A stretch of 23,217 nt of DNA, taken from CAYFJO01 sp964343305. GTDB taxonomy: Bacteria; Planctomycetota; Planctomycetia; Pirellulales; Pirellulaceae. Shown in pieces: positions 1 through 9,474 of this stretch. The number at the start of each line of letters is the position of its first letter. Position 1 is the first letter of the stretch. A program made the position numbers and the translations under genes. The stretch covers positions 1-23,217 of the forward strand of contig CAYFJO010000149.1 of the NCBI GenBank assembly GCA_964343305.1, in the 5' to 3' direction. Under the pieces are notes generated by a model that worked only from the letters and a program-made list of their open reading frames with translations, was not told where the DNA came from and did not search any database.

Positions 1-3000
1 CGTCCAACGGACTTTTCACATTGGCTTCGCAATGAGAAAAGTCTTCTCTGTTGCCATGCCGGTTTCTCGCGTTGGACTTCCACAGATTGAGTGCGAAACT
101 TTCGCAAATCCCAGATGTGGATTTCACCCTCGCCATCCGGCGCCGCCGCGATGTTGGCGTCATCATCCACGTCCACGGTGTTGATTCGCCAGGAATGTTT
201 TCCGAGAACGCCGTAGCACTGTTTGGCGTCTTTGCCCCACACTGTCAGGGTGTGGTCGTCGGCAGCAACAATCGTATTCGCTTCGCGATCGCACGCCACA
301 GCGCGAAAACGCGCCTCACTTGGCGAACGATCCAGAGCCCGGATTCGGTGACCATAAACCACGCTCGATCCGAAAAAAATCGTCCAGCAGTAGAGTTGGC
401 CATCTTCGCTGGCAGAAATGGCAAAGTTTCGGTCGCCCGACACGCAAATCGATGTGATTTCACCAGCGTGTGCAGCCATCGACTCAACCCGGCCATCTCC
501 CCTGACAAAGTTCAAATAAGAGATGCGGCCGTCGGCATGTCCAAAGATGGCACGTTGATACGCATTCATCGCCGCCGCGGTGATTCGATGTCCGCCTGTC
601 TCGATTGTGTTCAAACATTTGCCTGTTTCCACACTCCAGATTTTGACGATGCCACGAGAGGCTCCTGTGACGAGTATGTCGACATCCTTGCTCATCGCCA
701 TCGCGTGGATGTAGTCATCTTCATCGCCCTGGAAAGATCCGAGGCAATGCCCCACGCGCAGATCCCAAACGCGGAACGTCCGGTCGGTGTTCGTCACGGC
801 ATAGGAATGTTCCCAACTGATGGCGAGATGATGAATCGCGTACTCATCGTCCGCTGACAAGACGCGGATGCACGTTCCGGTCGCGACGTCCCATACACGC
901 ACAGTCGAATCGCGCGACGCCGACACCAGCAGCCGACCTGCGGGGCTGAGTGACAGCGCCGTGACCGCCTCGCTATGACCATACAGCGTTCGCAGTTTGA
1001 ACGGGTCGCCGCCGGGATGAACTGGCCGAGGATCTCGCGCGATCCACGGACGATCGAATTGGTCGCACAACTGCTGGCCACACTGTGTGACAGAATTATC
1101 GGCTGCATAGATTCGAGCGGTGACGGCGATTTCCCGTGGACCTAATCGAAGCGCCGCGGCCGCGTTCGAGACAAAGCGATCAAACTCACGCAGCCGTTCA
1201 CTCAACTCGCACACTAGTCTAGATTCTTCGCCGCCGCAGGGAGCCGTATAGACTGAGATCAGGTCGTCTAGCAGACCAGCTTCGCACGCCGCTTGAATGA
1301 ATTTCAAATTGCAGAGATGCTCTTCCAGCTCGGAAAAACTCCTGGCCCACAGAAGTTGCCTTGGCAGTTCCGTGATCTTGCGCCGATTGGGCAGCAGCTT
1401 CGCATTCGGCCCATCACCAGCAAACGAATGCGGTTGCGATTGAAAATACTCGGCCAGGTTGTTATGCAGCCGCGATTGAAACTCGGGCGCCAGCAGAGAC
1501 GCCCGAACGCCTTTGCCGAAGGCTCGGTGAAAGAACGACAGCAGTGGAATCTCGCCGGAAACACGCTCCGCCAAATAAGGAGCAATATCATGCCGAAGTC
1601 GCGACCAAACGATCAGCGGCAGTCGTCGCTCGTCGGAGTCCGGCAATTGATGACGCGCTGTCGAAACAAACGCTTCAAAGAACTCGTTGTCAAATGCAAG
1701 CAAGTCGAGCAGTTCATCTTCCGCCAAGCCATGCCGCGATGAAACAAGGTAACCAAGCGCACAACGGACGAGTTGATCTCCGTGATTCTCCGGTCGAGCG
1801 AGCCACGCCAATCGACTCTTGATCAACTGCGAAACGTCCGTCGCCAGTGGGGTCGCCGTTTCATCGTCGAACGAACGCCAGTTCTTCGCCTGTTCAAAGG
1901 CGAGTTTTAGATACAGCGGCAATCCTGATTGCTCAAATTGGTCGAGAACGTGTTGTCGTTGCATAGGGCGCAGGGACCTGTTTGCCGACAACAACCACGC
2001 ATCGAGCACAATCGCGGCATTGTCACCATCAAGCGGCGGCAGTGTGAGTTGATGATCGGGAAAACGGCGCCGAACGATTTCATCTACTGAGGCAGTTCCA
2101 CCCAAAGACGACTGGTGTTCGTCATCTAGTGCCCGTTCCATGTCTGGTGCGACTTGGGATTGTTCCACCAATTTGTTGAATTCGTCGTGATAGTCCTTCT
2201 TTTTTTTGAACAACTCGGTGAGAGACTCCAAAAACTCTTGTGATCGTTTCTTTTGCAGATCTTCGTACTCCGAGACAAGCACGGACGAAACAAGTTTCAC
2301 GTGCGGCGGCAAGTCGTCCGGAATCCAGAACAGAATCTCCGCATTCTCGCTCGCATCCAACTGGTCCAGGGCATCGAGGATCACGACCAGCGGGCAATCT
2401 TCGCTGGCAAGTCCCATTGCCTCTTGAAACAAGTTGGCGAGTTCGTTGACACTCGGTTGTCTGAATGTCACCTCGGTGTCATAGCGATCGCAGATCTCTT
2501 GGATCACGTCGCGCAGGAGCGAACTGAGATGCGTGCTGCGAGGTGTCGCGCCGATGAAGCGGGCAACCACTTCCGTGGTTTCGTTTCGCAAACCTTGAAC
2601 GACTGGCTTCTCAATTTCGCCTGACAGTTCGAGCAACACGCGCGACATGAAGGCACTCTTGCCCGATCCTTCGTGACCACAAACAAACAGTGGTTTTTGC
2701 AGATCGCATGTCACGTAGGCGTCGATTTGCGCGAGCTGGTCCTGGCGACCCTGGAAATGTGCGGCACGTGCGACTGCGAACGCGTCGTGACGCTCGCGTT
2801 CGTGTTCAACTGGCGAGGTCTTTTCGGCAATGTCGAGTTGCGCGTCGATGATTCGGCGCAGGTCAGTCTCAACACGTTCGGAAAGGTCGTGCAAGTCGGC
2901 CTGTGGCTTTTGGCCGTCCCATTGGGCCTCGTAGTCATAGATGTTTGACTCAGAAAGTTGCCGCCGAAGTTGGTCTTTCAGTCTCTCGATTTGTTGAACC

Positions 3001-3752
3001 GCAAATTGATCAAGCGAGCCGTGCGAAAAATCGCGAAAGTCACGAGCGGACTCGTCGTCCGGCAACCCGGAGATTTCGCGGAGATAACACAAAACGTGCT
3101 CGTCCGCATCGGCAATGCTCAACGCACCGGCTTGAATCTCCTGGTGAGTCGCGGACGCTTCATACTTGAATCGTCGCGAATCGCTGTCATCCCAGCCAAG
3201 CTGGTTGATCGCTCGCACAAGAGTCTCGCGCATGCGAGTCTCTCGCTCGGCCCAGTCTCTTTGCTCGTCGGTCAATTCACCCGACGTGACTGAACGAGGT
3301 TTCAAGACGTACTGCGGTGGGACGGCGTTTTCGTCCTTTCGATACCAGCCCACTCGATCGTCATCGTCGGGTTGCTCCTCGCAATACGCGAGCAATCTCC
3401 GTTCATCATCGGAGACGACGTGGAGAATCTGCTCAAATTCGTCCGCGTCGATTTGCGGTGGCAACGGTCGCCAGCCGTATCGATCGCCGAGCAACACAAC
3501 GAAATTCGGTCGAGGCGAGACGGCCTGCGATCGGCGCAGCTCTTCGAGACAAATGTTAATCGTTTGTTGGTCGAGTCCCGCTTCCTCGCTGATGCCCCAA
3601 CGTAAGTCGACAACCTGGAATTTCGCATCGCGCTGACGACAGTACTCGCGCAGATTCGCAAAGGCACCGTCGTGCAGCACGTTGCGTTCCGCTTGCATGT
3701 CGCTGAACGTCGAACTGACAAAGACGCGAAATGTTGGCGATGTGGCGGGCAT
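1..3752 (-). CDS. DUF4062-NACHT/STAND NTPase-WD40 protein (TEP1/NWD1-like), 3' end beyond window
   Basis: One uninterrupted frame runs from an ATG at 3752 to the left window edge (1250 codons, no stop reached), so the C-terminus is missing here. The N-terminus reads FRVFVSSTFSDMQAERN, then VVDLRWGISEEAG and VVLLGDRYGWRPLP, the hallmark of DUF4062, a TIR-like fold (residues about 6-100). A linker carries HDAFAVARAAHFQGR, typical of the lead-in to the NTPase in TEP1/NWD proteins. Walker A is GHEGSGKS (359-366) and Walker B is LVVILDALDQLD (455-466). A helical/winged-helix region follows, then WD40 blades from about residue 917 (GHSEAVTALSLSPAGR, DSTVRVWDVATGTC, KIWSVETGKC, IHIWDLRKF). By family analogy it is a cytoplasmic sensor-switch: WD40 senses, NACHT oligomerises on ATP, DUF4062 is effector or adaptor. 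The trigger is unknown. The Shine-Dalgarno is weak. The start is chosen because the domain begins at once. Confidence 0.93.
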   Translation of the reverse strand, partial: MPATSPTFRVFVSSTFSDMQAERNVLHDGAFANLREYCRQRDAKFQVVDLRWGISEEAGLDQQTINICLEELRRSQAVSPRPNFVVLLGDRYGWRPLPPQIDADEFEQILHVVSDDERRLLAYCEEQPDDDDRVGWYRKDENAVPPQYVLKPRSVTSGELTDEQRDWAERETRMRETLVRAINQLGWDDSDSRRFKYEASATHQEIQAGALSIADADEHVLCYLREISGLPDDESARDFRDFSHGSLDQFAVQQIERLKDQLRRQLSESNIYDYEAQWDGQKPQADLHDLSERVETDLRRIIDAQLDIAEKTSPVEHERERHDAFAVARAAHFQGRQDQLAQIDAYVTCDLQKPLFVCGHEGSGKSAFMSRVLLELSGEIEKPVVQGLRNETTEVVARFIGATPRSTHLSSLLRDVIQEICDRYDTEVTFRQPSVNELANLFQEAMGLASEDCPLVVILDALDQLDASENAEILFWIPDDLPPHVKLVSSVLVSEYEDLQKKRSQEFLESLTELFKKKKDYHDEFNKLVEQSQVAPDMERALDDEHQSSLGGTASVDEIVRRRFPDHQLTLPPLDGDNAAIVLDAWLLSANRSLRPMQRQHVLDQFEQSGLPLYLKLAFEQAKNWRSFDDETATPLATDVSQLIKSRLAWLARPENHGDQLVRCALGYLVSSRHGLAEDELLDLLAFDNEFFEAFVSTARHQLPDSDERRLPLIVWSRLRHDIAPYLAERVSGEIPLLSFFHRAFGKGVRASLLAPEFQSRLHNNLAEYFQSQPHSFAGDGPNAKLLPNRRKITELPRQLLWARSFSELEEHLCNLKFIQAACEAGLLDDLISVYTAPCGGEESRLVCELSERLREFDRFVSNAAAALRLGPREIAVTARIYAADNSVTQCGQQLCDQFDRPWIARDPRPVHPGGDPFKLRTLYGHSEAVTALSLSPAGRLLVSASRDSTVRVWDVATGTCIRVLSADDEYAIHHLAISWEHSYAVTNTDRTFRVWDLRVGHCLGSFQGDEDDYIHAMAMSKDVDILVTGASRGIVKIWSVETGKCLNTIETGGHRITAAAMNAYQRAIFGHADGRISYLNFVRGDGRVESMAAHAGEITSICVSGDRNFAISASEDGQLYCWTIFFGSSVVYGHRIRALDRSPSEARFRAVACDREANTIVAADDHTLTVWGKDAKQCYGVLGKHSWRINTVDVDDDANIAAAPDGEGEIHIWDLRKFRTQSVEVQREKPAWQQRRLFSLRSQCEKSVG

Positions 3753-3893
3753 CCATGTCTTTATAGCCGCCTTTTGCGCCGCGCGAAGACACACTTCATG
3801 TCGAATTTCGTAGCAAAACTCGCCAAAAAATGTCGACGGGACTTACCAATCCGATAGTCTTGGCGACTTTCGCTACCAATATCGGAGATGCTC

Positions 3894-4577
3894 TCAGATC
3901 GGTTGGCTACCCGTCGCGATCTCGTTTTCGGGCAGCGGCGCGTCGAGCTTTGCAGGACGACGCGCTTGTGTGTGTTGTGTCGGCTTTTGGAAAAATCGGT
4001 TCGAATCGAAACGACCCGTAAACGGCTCATCGCAAAGATAGTCGAATCGCGTCGCCACCTGCTCGCCCTGTGCGTGAATCGCAATGATTTGCTGATCCGC
4101 GCGAAGGGTGCGAAGTTGACTTGGACTATGATCCAGATAACCAGACCATTGCGTTGCCATGTCGCGATTGCTAATTCCGAAGGTTTGGACAACGCCGCAG
4201 TTGTTCAGGATCGTCTTCCAACTCGTGGGATACCAATGCTGGAGTTGAGCCAGGTCTTGCCAAAACGTCCAGCATTGCACGCCGTAGGCGCGGCAGAGCG
4301 TGATGATTGTTTCCAGGAATGGAAAATGCTGAAGTTGTCCACATTCGTCGAGCATGAACAGCGTCTTCTGATCGGGAATGAACCGGCGCCTCGTGATGGC
4401 TTTCAGCAATGCTCCGACCCAGAGTTTCACGACGGCTCGATGGCTACGCAGTTTATCGGGCGGGACGATCAAGTAGATCGAAATCGGCTTCCCCTCGACA
4501 ACGTCTTGCAGCTTGAAGGACGACTTTTTGAATGTACGAATCACGCGATCGCTGAGGATCGATTTGAGATAGGAATT
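3894..4577 (-). pseudogene. C-terminal fragment of VirD4/TraG-type IV coupling protein
   Basis: The frame ending at TGA 3894-3896 contains the C-terminal half of a T4SS coupling ATPase. It shows IYLIVPPDKLRSHRAVVKLW, the Walker B segment LFMLDECGQLQHFPFLE, then AYGVQCWTFWQDLAQLQ, NNCGVVQTFGISNRDMA, and a proline-rich tail after FTGRFDSNRFF. In intact family members the membrane segments and Walker A precede this. Here they are absent: the recognisable homology starts at NSYLKSILSD near 4577, and the few codons upstream (to a GTG at 4601) are antisense to the neighbouring beta-helix gene. It therefore appears truncated by a DNA join and cannot pump DNA as it stands. It lies 141 bp upstream of, and in the same direction as, the STAND NTPase gene, suggesting an old mobile-element context. 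Expression is unknown. Confidence 0.8.
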
Positions 4578-4585
4578 GCGAAATC
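4566..4585. other. Recombination junction joining two truncated genes
   Basis: Coupling-protein homology on the minus strand stops at about 4577. Beta-helix homology on the plus strand begins at about 4577-4580 (frame C-E-I-A-Y-A-K), directly after an in-frame TGA at 4565-4567. Both genes lack their N-terminal halves, so the DNA was joined here by deletion, inversion or insertion, or the contig is chimeric. No long repeat or target duplication is obvious at the join. Confidence 0.6.
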
Positions 4586-5695
4586 GCCTACGCCAAGTCA
4601 CCCGCCATCGAAGTCCACAGTCTCGGCAGCATTGTCGAGAATTGCTACATCTACGACATCGAATGGGACGTGAATTCCAGCGGTGGCAGCGGTTCGTTGC
4701 CTGGCGGCGCAGGCTCCATCATCCGCCGCAACACGATTCATACCGCGGGAAACTCGGAAGGCATCCGCCCCGGACCAGGCTCGATCGTGGAATACAATCG
4801 GCTTTGGAACATGGGCAACCTGCAACACGACGGATCGGCCATCAACTTGGGCACCGATTCACAGCAAGGCTCGGTCGTCCGCTTCAACTGGGTCCACGAC
4901 ACAAATCGCCAGGCCATCCGTTTCGACTCGACGACATCCAGAATGGGCGGCGGAGGCTGCGCGCATCACAACGTGGCATTCAACCTCAGCGCCCGCGGCA
5001 ACAAGTTCAAGGGCGACTACCACCTCTTGTTCAACAACACGTTTTACGACAGCTATCTCGCGCTCCCCAACGAGTACGGCAACACTCCCGAACACAACCA
5101 ACATACTCTGGTGCGCAACAATCTGGCTGACCGCACCGTGGCCTGGACGACGCGCCGACTCGACGAACCAATCAATGCACGGCTGGAAGACCACATCAGC
5201 GGCGAGGGCGTCGTGTTGCAGAACCTCCGTGACCCAGGCAATTTCGATTTTCGGCCGAAGCCCGGATCGCCACTGATCGACGCGGGACAAGCCATTGCCG
5301 ACAAAGATTGGCCGTCCGACAAAACTCGTTTCGACCCACCTTCATTCATTGGAAAGACGCCCGACATTGGAGCCTACGAAGCTGGTGACACAGACTACTG
5401 GATTCCTGGCCGCAGAAAGATGAAGGCATGGACTCCCATTGCGCCCGACCGTGCTCGTAACGTGAAGAAGGACGCGGACCTCATGTTCCTGGAGGCCCGC
5501 GGTGCTCGGCAGCACATCGTGAGATTCACCAACGCGGCAAAGGACCACCGTGGTGAGATTGAATCAGTCGACTCGAATGTCGCTGACCCGAAAGAATTGC
5601 GAGCTGGTGAGACGTATTATTGGCGAGTCGACGCCATCATGCCGGATGGCACGATCGTGAAAGGTGATGTCTGGACGTTTGCCGTGGAACAGTAA
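4568..5695 (+). pseudogene. Right-handed beta-helix protein (polysaccharide-lyase-like), 5'-truncated
   Basis: The open frame runs from just after TGA 4565-4567 to TAA at 5695. The first possible start is GTG 4670, but coding homology clearly extends upstream of it (AYAKSPAIEVHSLGSIVENC). Repeated turns such as GSIIRRNTIHTAG, GSIVEYNRLWNMG, GSVVRFNWVHDT and HTLVRNNLAD are rungs of a parallel beta-helix as in pectate/alginate-lyase-like proteins. The helix ends with FDFRPKPGSPLIDAGQ and PDIGAYEAGD, typical of the C-terminal turn. A fibronectin-like tail (GETYYWRVDAIMPDGT, WTFAVEQ) closes the protein. The N-terminal third, including any signal peptide, is missing because of the junction near 4575. 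By context it would have belonged with the exported carbohydrate enzymes downstream. Catalytic residues cannot be assigned. Confidence 0.75.
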
Positions 5696-5732
5696 AAACG
5701 GATATTGCCACTCGGGCATCGACGATATGTAC

Positions 5733-5738
5733 TATAAT
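5733..5738 (+). promoter_or_regulatory. Possible -10 element upstream of the PIG-L fusion gene
   Basis: A perfect TATAAT lies in the 140-bp gap between the beta-helix remnant and the next gene, about 100 bp before its ATG. The nearest -35-like hexamer, TTGCCA at 5705-5710, is 22 bp upstream, which is too far for a standard sigma70 promoter. This is only a candidate start point for the carbohydrate gene block. Confidence 0.25.
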
Positions 5739-5835
5739 GTCGCACTATCGCGTCTACTATGTGTGCACCGTTCAAGCTTTAGTGCAGCATCGAGCGCTCT
5801 GCAAGAAGAATCCCTAAGTTTTCTGGGTGAAGTGA

Positions 5836-8800
5836 ATGCTGCCCAATCGATTGGTCTTCGGTGTAGTCATTGGGCTGAGCACCGGCGTCTTGTCCGCCCA
5901 ATCGCTGGATGAAGATCAGACGCGCATTGAGAAGGAGTTTGGCCATTCTTTCAGTGACCTTGTGAGACTGAACTACTGGAGTGTCTTTGAGCGCGGCAAC
6001 GAGTTCGCGCAAGAATTGGGCATCAGTCGCGAGCGTCTTGACGCCTTGTTAGCGAAACACGCATGGCAGCTTAAGTCGCCGCCCGCCTTGTCCATACAGA
6101 ACGCACTCTATTCCGACCGAGCGAAAACTCTCAAAAGAGCCACATCTTCCTCCCAGGAGGGAATTGAAATCGGCACCTTGGTCGCTCCATCGGGCAAGGC
6201 TGCAAGGCATGGAGCGTCTGCCGAGATTAGCTGTGATGGTGATAAGATGACCGTCGCGGTGATTTGCCCTGATCCAGAGCCCGATCAAATGAAGGCGGTC
6301 ACTCCGCTAGTGGATGATCGCCCGAAGAAAATAAGTGCCTTTTGGGATGGTGATTTTGCCGCGATCAAACCGCTGCTTTACCAGGGCATGACGCAGGAAC
6401 AAGAAACGAAATGGGCACTCGACTTGCCAAAGCCGGACAAGTCTGTCTTGCTCGATGAGTGTGTGGTTGTCTGGTTGACACCGGTGGGGGTTGGTCAAGA
6501 TTGGTCAAACTTCGAGCTTGTTCATCTTGCTTCGGATCCGGAGGAACTCCGATCCCAATTGAAGCCGCGCCCGGCAAGCGAGAACCGTGTCTTCATGGAG
6601 GGGGCCTATTACTTTATCGCCGTGAATGTGAATGGCGCGCTGCTCGATGTGTTCTACGATCCTTGGGGCGGAGGAACGATGTCTCCGGCATGGAAGTCCG
6701 AAACCAAGGTGACGACCACACGGTCGGATCAGGGCTGGAAGGTGACGTTGGAGATTCCCTGGGATTCCCTGCGTCCCACGGTTGGGAAAGGTTCAGTTTG
6801 GGGAGTGGATCTCAGCCGCATTCGTCGGCAGAACACAGGCCTGGCCGAATTGAGCCGGAGCGCGGAGACGACTCTTGTTTATTGTGATGTGGATAGAAAT
6901 ACAGGCGGGTTCAAGATCGCACGCCAGAAGGCTGACGGCAAACCGGACGAGGCGAACAAACCGATGCTTAACCTGGCGACCGTTGATTCCATTGATTGGA
7001 CGAAGGCGACGCCAATTGCCCGCCTGACTGATGGCATTGGCCGGAGATCCGATCGTACCCAAGTAAGACTAATGCACGATGGCTCGACCCTCTACGTGCG
7101 GTTTGATTGCGAAGAACAATCTCTGGATCAACTGAAAGTCGTCACACGGGACGAAGAGGACAAAGCCTATGGCAAAGGAAATCGACGAACGAATTTCCTC
7201 GATCGTCGAGAGTCATGGGGTCTCGATTGGGGTGATTATGTCGAGGTGTTGCTGGCGCCAGACCTGGCCGACACCGATCCCTATCATGCTGGCTCGTTTC
7301 AATTCCTAATCAACTCTGACGGTGTTCTGTTGCAACGTTACTACGATACGTTTGGGATGTTCATGGTCATGCCATATCCCAAATGGGTGTCTGGGGCAAC
7401 AGTAAAGGTGGAAAAGAACCCAGCAGGGAAACGCTGGTCGGTGGAACTCGCGATTCCCTTCGGCGCTCTCTGTGAACCCGGACAAATTCCGGGTCGTTGG
7501 GGATTGAACCTGCACCGCTGCGTTTCTGGAGACAACGCGCGAGCCACTGATGCGGATTGGATGTGGAAAAACGAATCAAAGGGAAAACTTTCGCGTGGTG
7601 ACGAGCTGGATCTCTTCTGGTCAGTGCCGTCGAAGGTCATCCGCGACCCGGCGTACTTCGGATGGCTGGCTATTGATGTGAAGAAGGTGAAAGAAGTGGC
7701 TGACGGAGGGGCGCGTCCAGGCCCCGCGCCTGGGCGAGTGCTAAAGCAGGGCGACTCCGGTTCGCTAAAACGAGTTCGTCACGGCGACCGTTTGGCGAGC
7801 GTCACTTTCGTGGATGCGTCACACGGCTGGGCAGTCGGAGGTCTGGGGACCATCCTGCACACCTGCGACGGAGGCGTCACCTGGGACGAACAGGACTCCG
7901 GCGTGAACGTTTTGCTAGAGAAGGTGCACTTTGTCGACCGCAAGCGCGGCTGGGCGGTGGGAGGCTGGCCTCGTGACTACGAGCTGGCGATTTTCGGAGG
8001 TATGGGCATGATCCTCGCAACCCAGAACGGCGGTGCAACTTGGACGATTCAACTGGATTGGGTGGGAGGTTGGCTCAGTGGGCTGACTTTTCTGGATCAA
8101 AAGAACGGCTGGGCAGTGGGGGAATTTGGAACGGTCTGGAAAACAAGGGATGGCGGAGAGAATTGGAAGCAAATGCGCAAGGCGCCAACTCCGGGCTGGC
8201 TTTATGACGTGCATTTCATTGATGAAAAACACGGCTGGACGGTCGGCCGTTTTGAAACTGTTATGTCGACTGACGATGGCGGCAATAGTTGGAAAAATCA
8301 CCCCATGCCATCACTTCATCGGCCATACGGTTTGTCGTTGAGCTACCGAGCCGTGCGCTTCTCCAATTCGCAGGAAGGTTGGATCGTTGGCCAACACGGA
8401 AACATTCTCTACACCAGGAACCGTGGAAAAAATTGGGTGCGAGAGAAAATCTTGTCGGATGAAAGACTTTTCGATCTCATGAATCTGAACGATCTCAGTC
8501 TCTCAGGCGAGAATCAGGTCTGGGCAGTTAGTCAGTTTGGTCTGTTGCGACGCGAGGCGGCATCTGGGACCTGGAACGTGGCGCCGACTGGAACAACGGG
8601 GTGGTGGCGCAGCGTTCATTTCATCGATCACCACCAGGGTTGGCTTACAGGCGACCGCGGGACCGTGGTCCGCACAGCGGACGGCGGCAAGAGCTGGAAG
8701 AGACAGCGGGATTCAGGGCGTCGTATGGGAGTTCTTTACGGCACTCCACACGATCACCATATCAACAGTTCGGCGATGTGTGCGGTGGGAGAGAAGTTTG

Positions 8801-9474
8801 ACAGTGCCTACCTCTTGATGGGCCGATCGGTGAACTGGCCCTTTCAGACTGGCGGCGACATCAATACCCACAAGACCGACGCCGTTACGGCTACGATGGG
8901 GGTGTCGGTTGGATATAACTTCAATGAGTTCGGCTGGCGAGGAAGAGATAGTCCGCACCTGATCCTTGAGCGCTACCAACATCATCGAGGTCTTGAGGCG
9001 ATTGAACAACGTCTCGTTGCTGCAATTCGCTGTTTGAGGCCGACGATTGTCGTGGGCGAACAACCCGTCATGCAGGAAGGGTATTATGCGCACGGCGTGG
9101 GAGATGTCGCGCGCGCAGTTGTCGCGGCTTTTGAATCTGCTGGAGATTCAGCTCGTTTTCCCGAACTGGCCAAACTGGGTCTGGAACCTTACACGCCGCA
9201 AAAACTCTACCTCGCAACGATGTGGTCTAACTTGATGTACGACGTGCACCCGATGACTCTGCGTCTGGCACCACACTTTGGAGAAGACAAACGTCTGGGA
9301 AGAACGCGAGGCGAAGCAACGCTGGAAGGACGGCAGGTGTTCTGGGGACTGCTCGACCGCGGCAGACCTCCCGAAACACAGAAACCCTGGCCGGGGAGCT
9401 GGCGGCTTCATCTCAAGAGTTCGAACATTGAAACGCTCTCGCCTGAAAACGATGTTTTTGATGGGGTGCGCTAG
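5836..9474 (+). CDS. Exported CBM9 x2 - Ycf48 propeller - PIG-L deacetylase-like fusion protein
   Basis: The protein has 1212 aa and an N-terminal signal peptide (RLVFGVVIGLSTGVLSAQS). Two CBM9/DOMON-like sandwich domains follow, at about residues 125-340 (DVFYDPWGGG, GWKVTLEIPWDSL, WGVDLSRIRR) and 375-565 (TLYVRFDCEE, GDYVEVLLAPD, RWSVELAIPFGAL, WGLNLHR). Residues about 645-960 hold seven Ycf48/BNR-like blades of the form HGWAVGGLGTILHTCDGG, enough for a closed propeller. The C-terminus (about 962-1150) is PIG-L-like: GVLYGTPHDHH near 966-975, AAIRCLRPTIVVGE, and YYAHG with His1086. PIG-L enzymes are zinc-dependent N-deacetylases of GlcNAc-type sugars. The usual HPDD motif is replaced by PHDHH, so activity is uncertain. 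It is probably periplasmic or cell-surface and binds glycan. It precedes the sulfatase and esterase genes on the same strand. Start ATG 5836 is chosen for the signal peptide. Confidence 0.85.
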   Translation: MLPNRLVFGVVIGLSTGVLSAQSLDEDQTRIEKEFGHSFSDLVRLNYWSVFERGNEFAQELGISRERLDALLAKHAWQLKSPPALSIQNALYSDRAKTLKRATSSSQEGIEIGTLVAPSGKAARHGASAEISCDGDKMTVAVICPDPEPDQMKAVTPLVDDRPKKISAFWDGDFAAIKPLLYQGMTQEQETKWALDLPKPDKSVLLDECVVVWLTPVGVGQDWSNFELVHLASDPEELRSQLKPRPASENRVFMEGAYYFIAVNVNGALLDVFYDPWGGGTMSPAWKSETKVTTTRSDQGWKVTLEIPWDSLRPTVGKGSVWGVDLSRIRRQNTGLAELSRSAETTLVYCDVDRNTGGFKIARQKADGKPDEANKPMLNLATVDSIDWTKATPIARLTDGIGRRSDRTQVRLMHDGSTLYVRFDCEEQSLDQLKVVTRDEEDKAYGKGNRRTNFLDRRESWGLDWGDYVEVLLAPDLADTDPYHAGSFQFLINSDGVLLQRYYDTFGMFMVMPYPKWVSGATVKVEKNPAGKRWSVELAIPFGALCEPGQIPGRWGLNLHRCVSGDNARATDADWMWKNESKGKLSRGDELDLFWSVPSKVIRDPAYFGWLAIDVKKVKEVADGGARPGPAPGRVLKQGDSGSLKRVRHGDRLASVTFVDASHGWAVGGLGTILHTCDGGVTWDEQDSGVNVLLEKVHFVDRKRGWAVGGWPRDYELAIFGGMGMILATQNGGATWTIQLDWVGGWLSGLTFLDQKNGWAVGEFGTVWKTRDGGENWKQMRKAPTPGWLYDVHFIDEKHGWTVGRFETVMSTDDGGNSWKNHPMPSLHRPYGLSLSYRAVRFSNSQEGWIVGQHGNILYTRNRGKNWVREKILSDERLFDLMNLNDLSLSGENQVWAVSQFGLLRREAASGTWNVAPTGTTGWWRSVHFIDHHQGWLTGDRGTVVRTADGGKSWKRQRDSGRRMGVLYGTPHDHHINSSAMCAVGEKFDSAYLLMGRSVNWPFQTGGDINTHKTDAVTATMGVSVGYNFNEFGWRGRDSPHLILERYQHHRGLEAIEQRLVAAIRCLRPTIVVGEQPVMQEGYYAHGVGDVARAVVAAFESAGDSARFPELAKLGLEPYTPQKLYLATMWSNLMYDVHPMTLRLAPHFGEDKRLGRTRGEATLEGRQVFWGLLDRGRPPETQKPWPGSWRLHLKSSNIETLSPENDVFDGVR

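Noticed and set aside
51..857. Long + strand frame of 268 codons
   Set aside because: It is antisense to the WD40 part of the STAND gene, whose frame shows clear WD repeats. The + frame has no recognisable motif.
3888..4673. Long + strand frame of 261 codons
   Set aside because: It is antisense to the coupling-protein fragment, which has a clear Walker B and family motifs.
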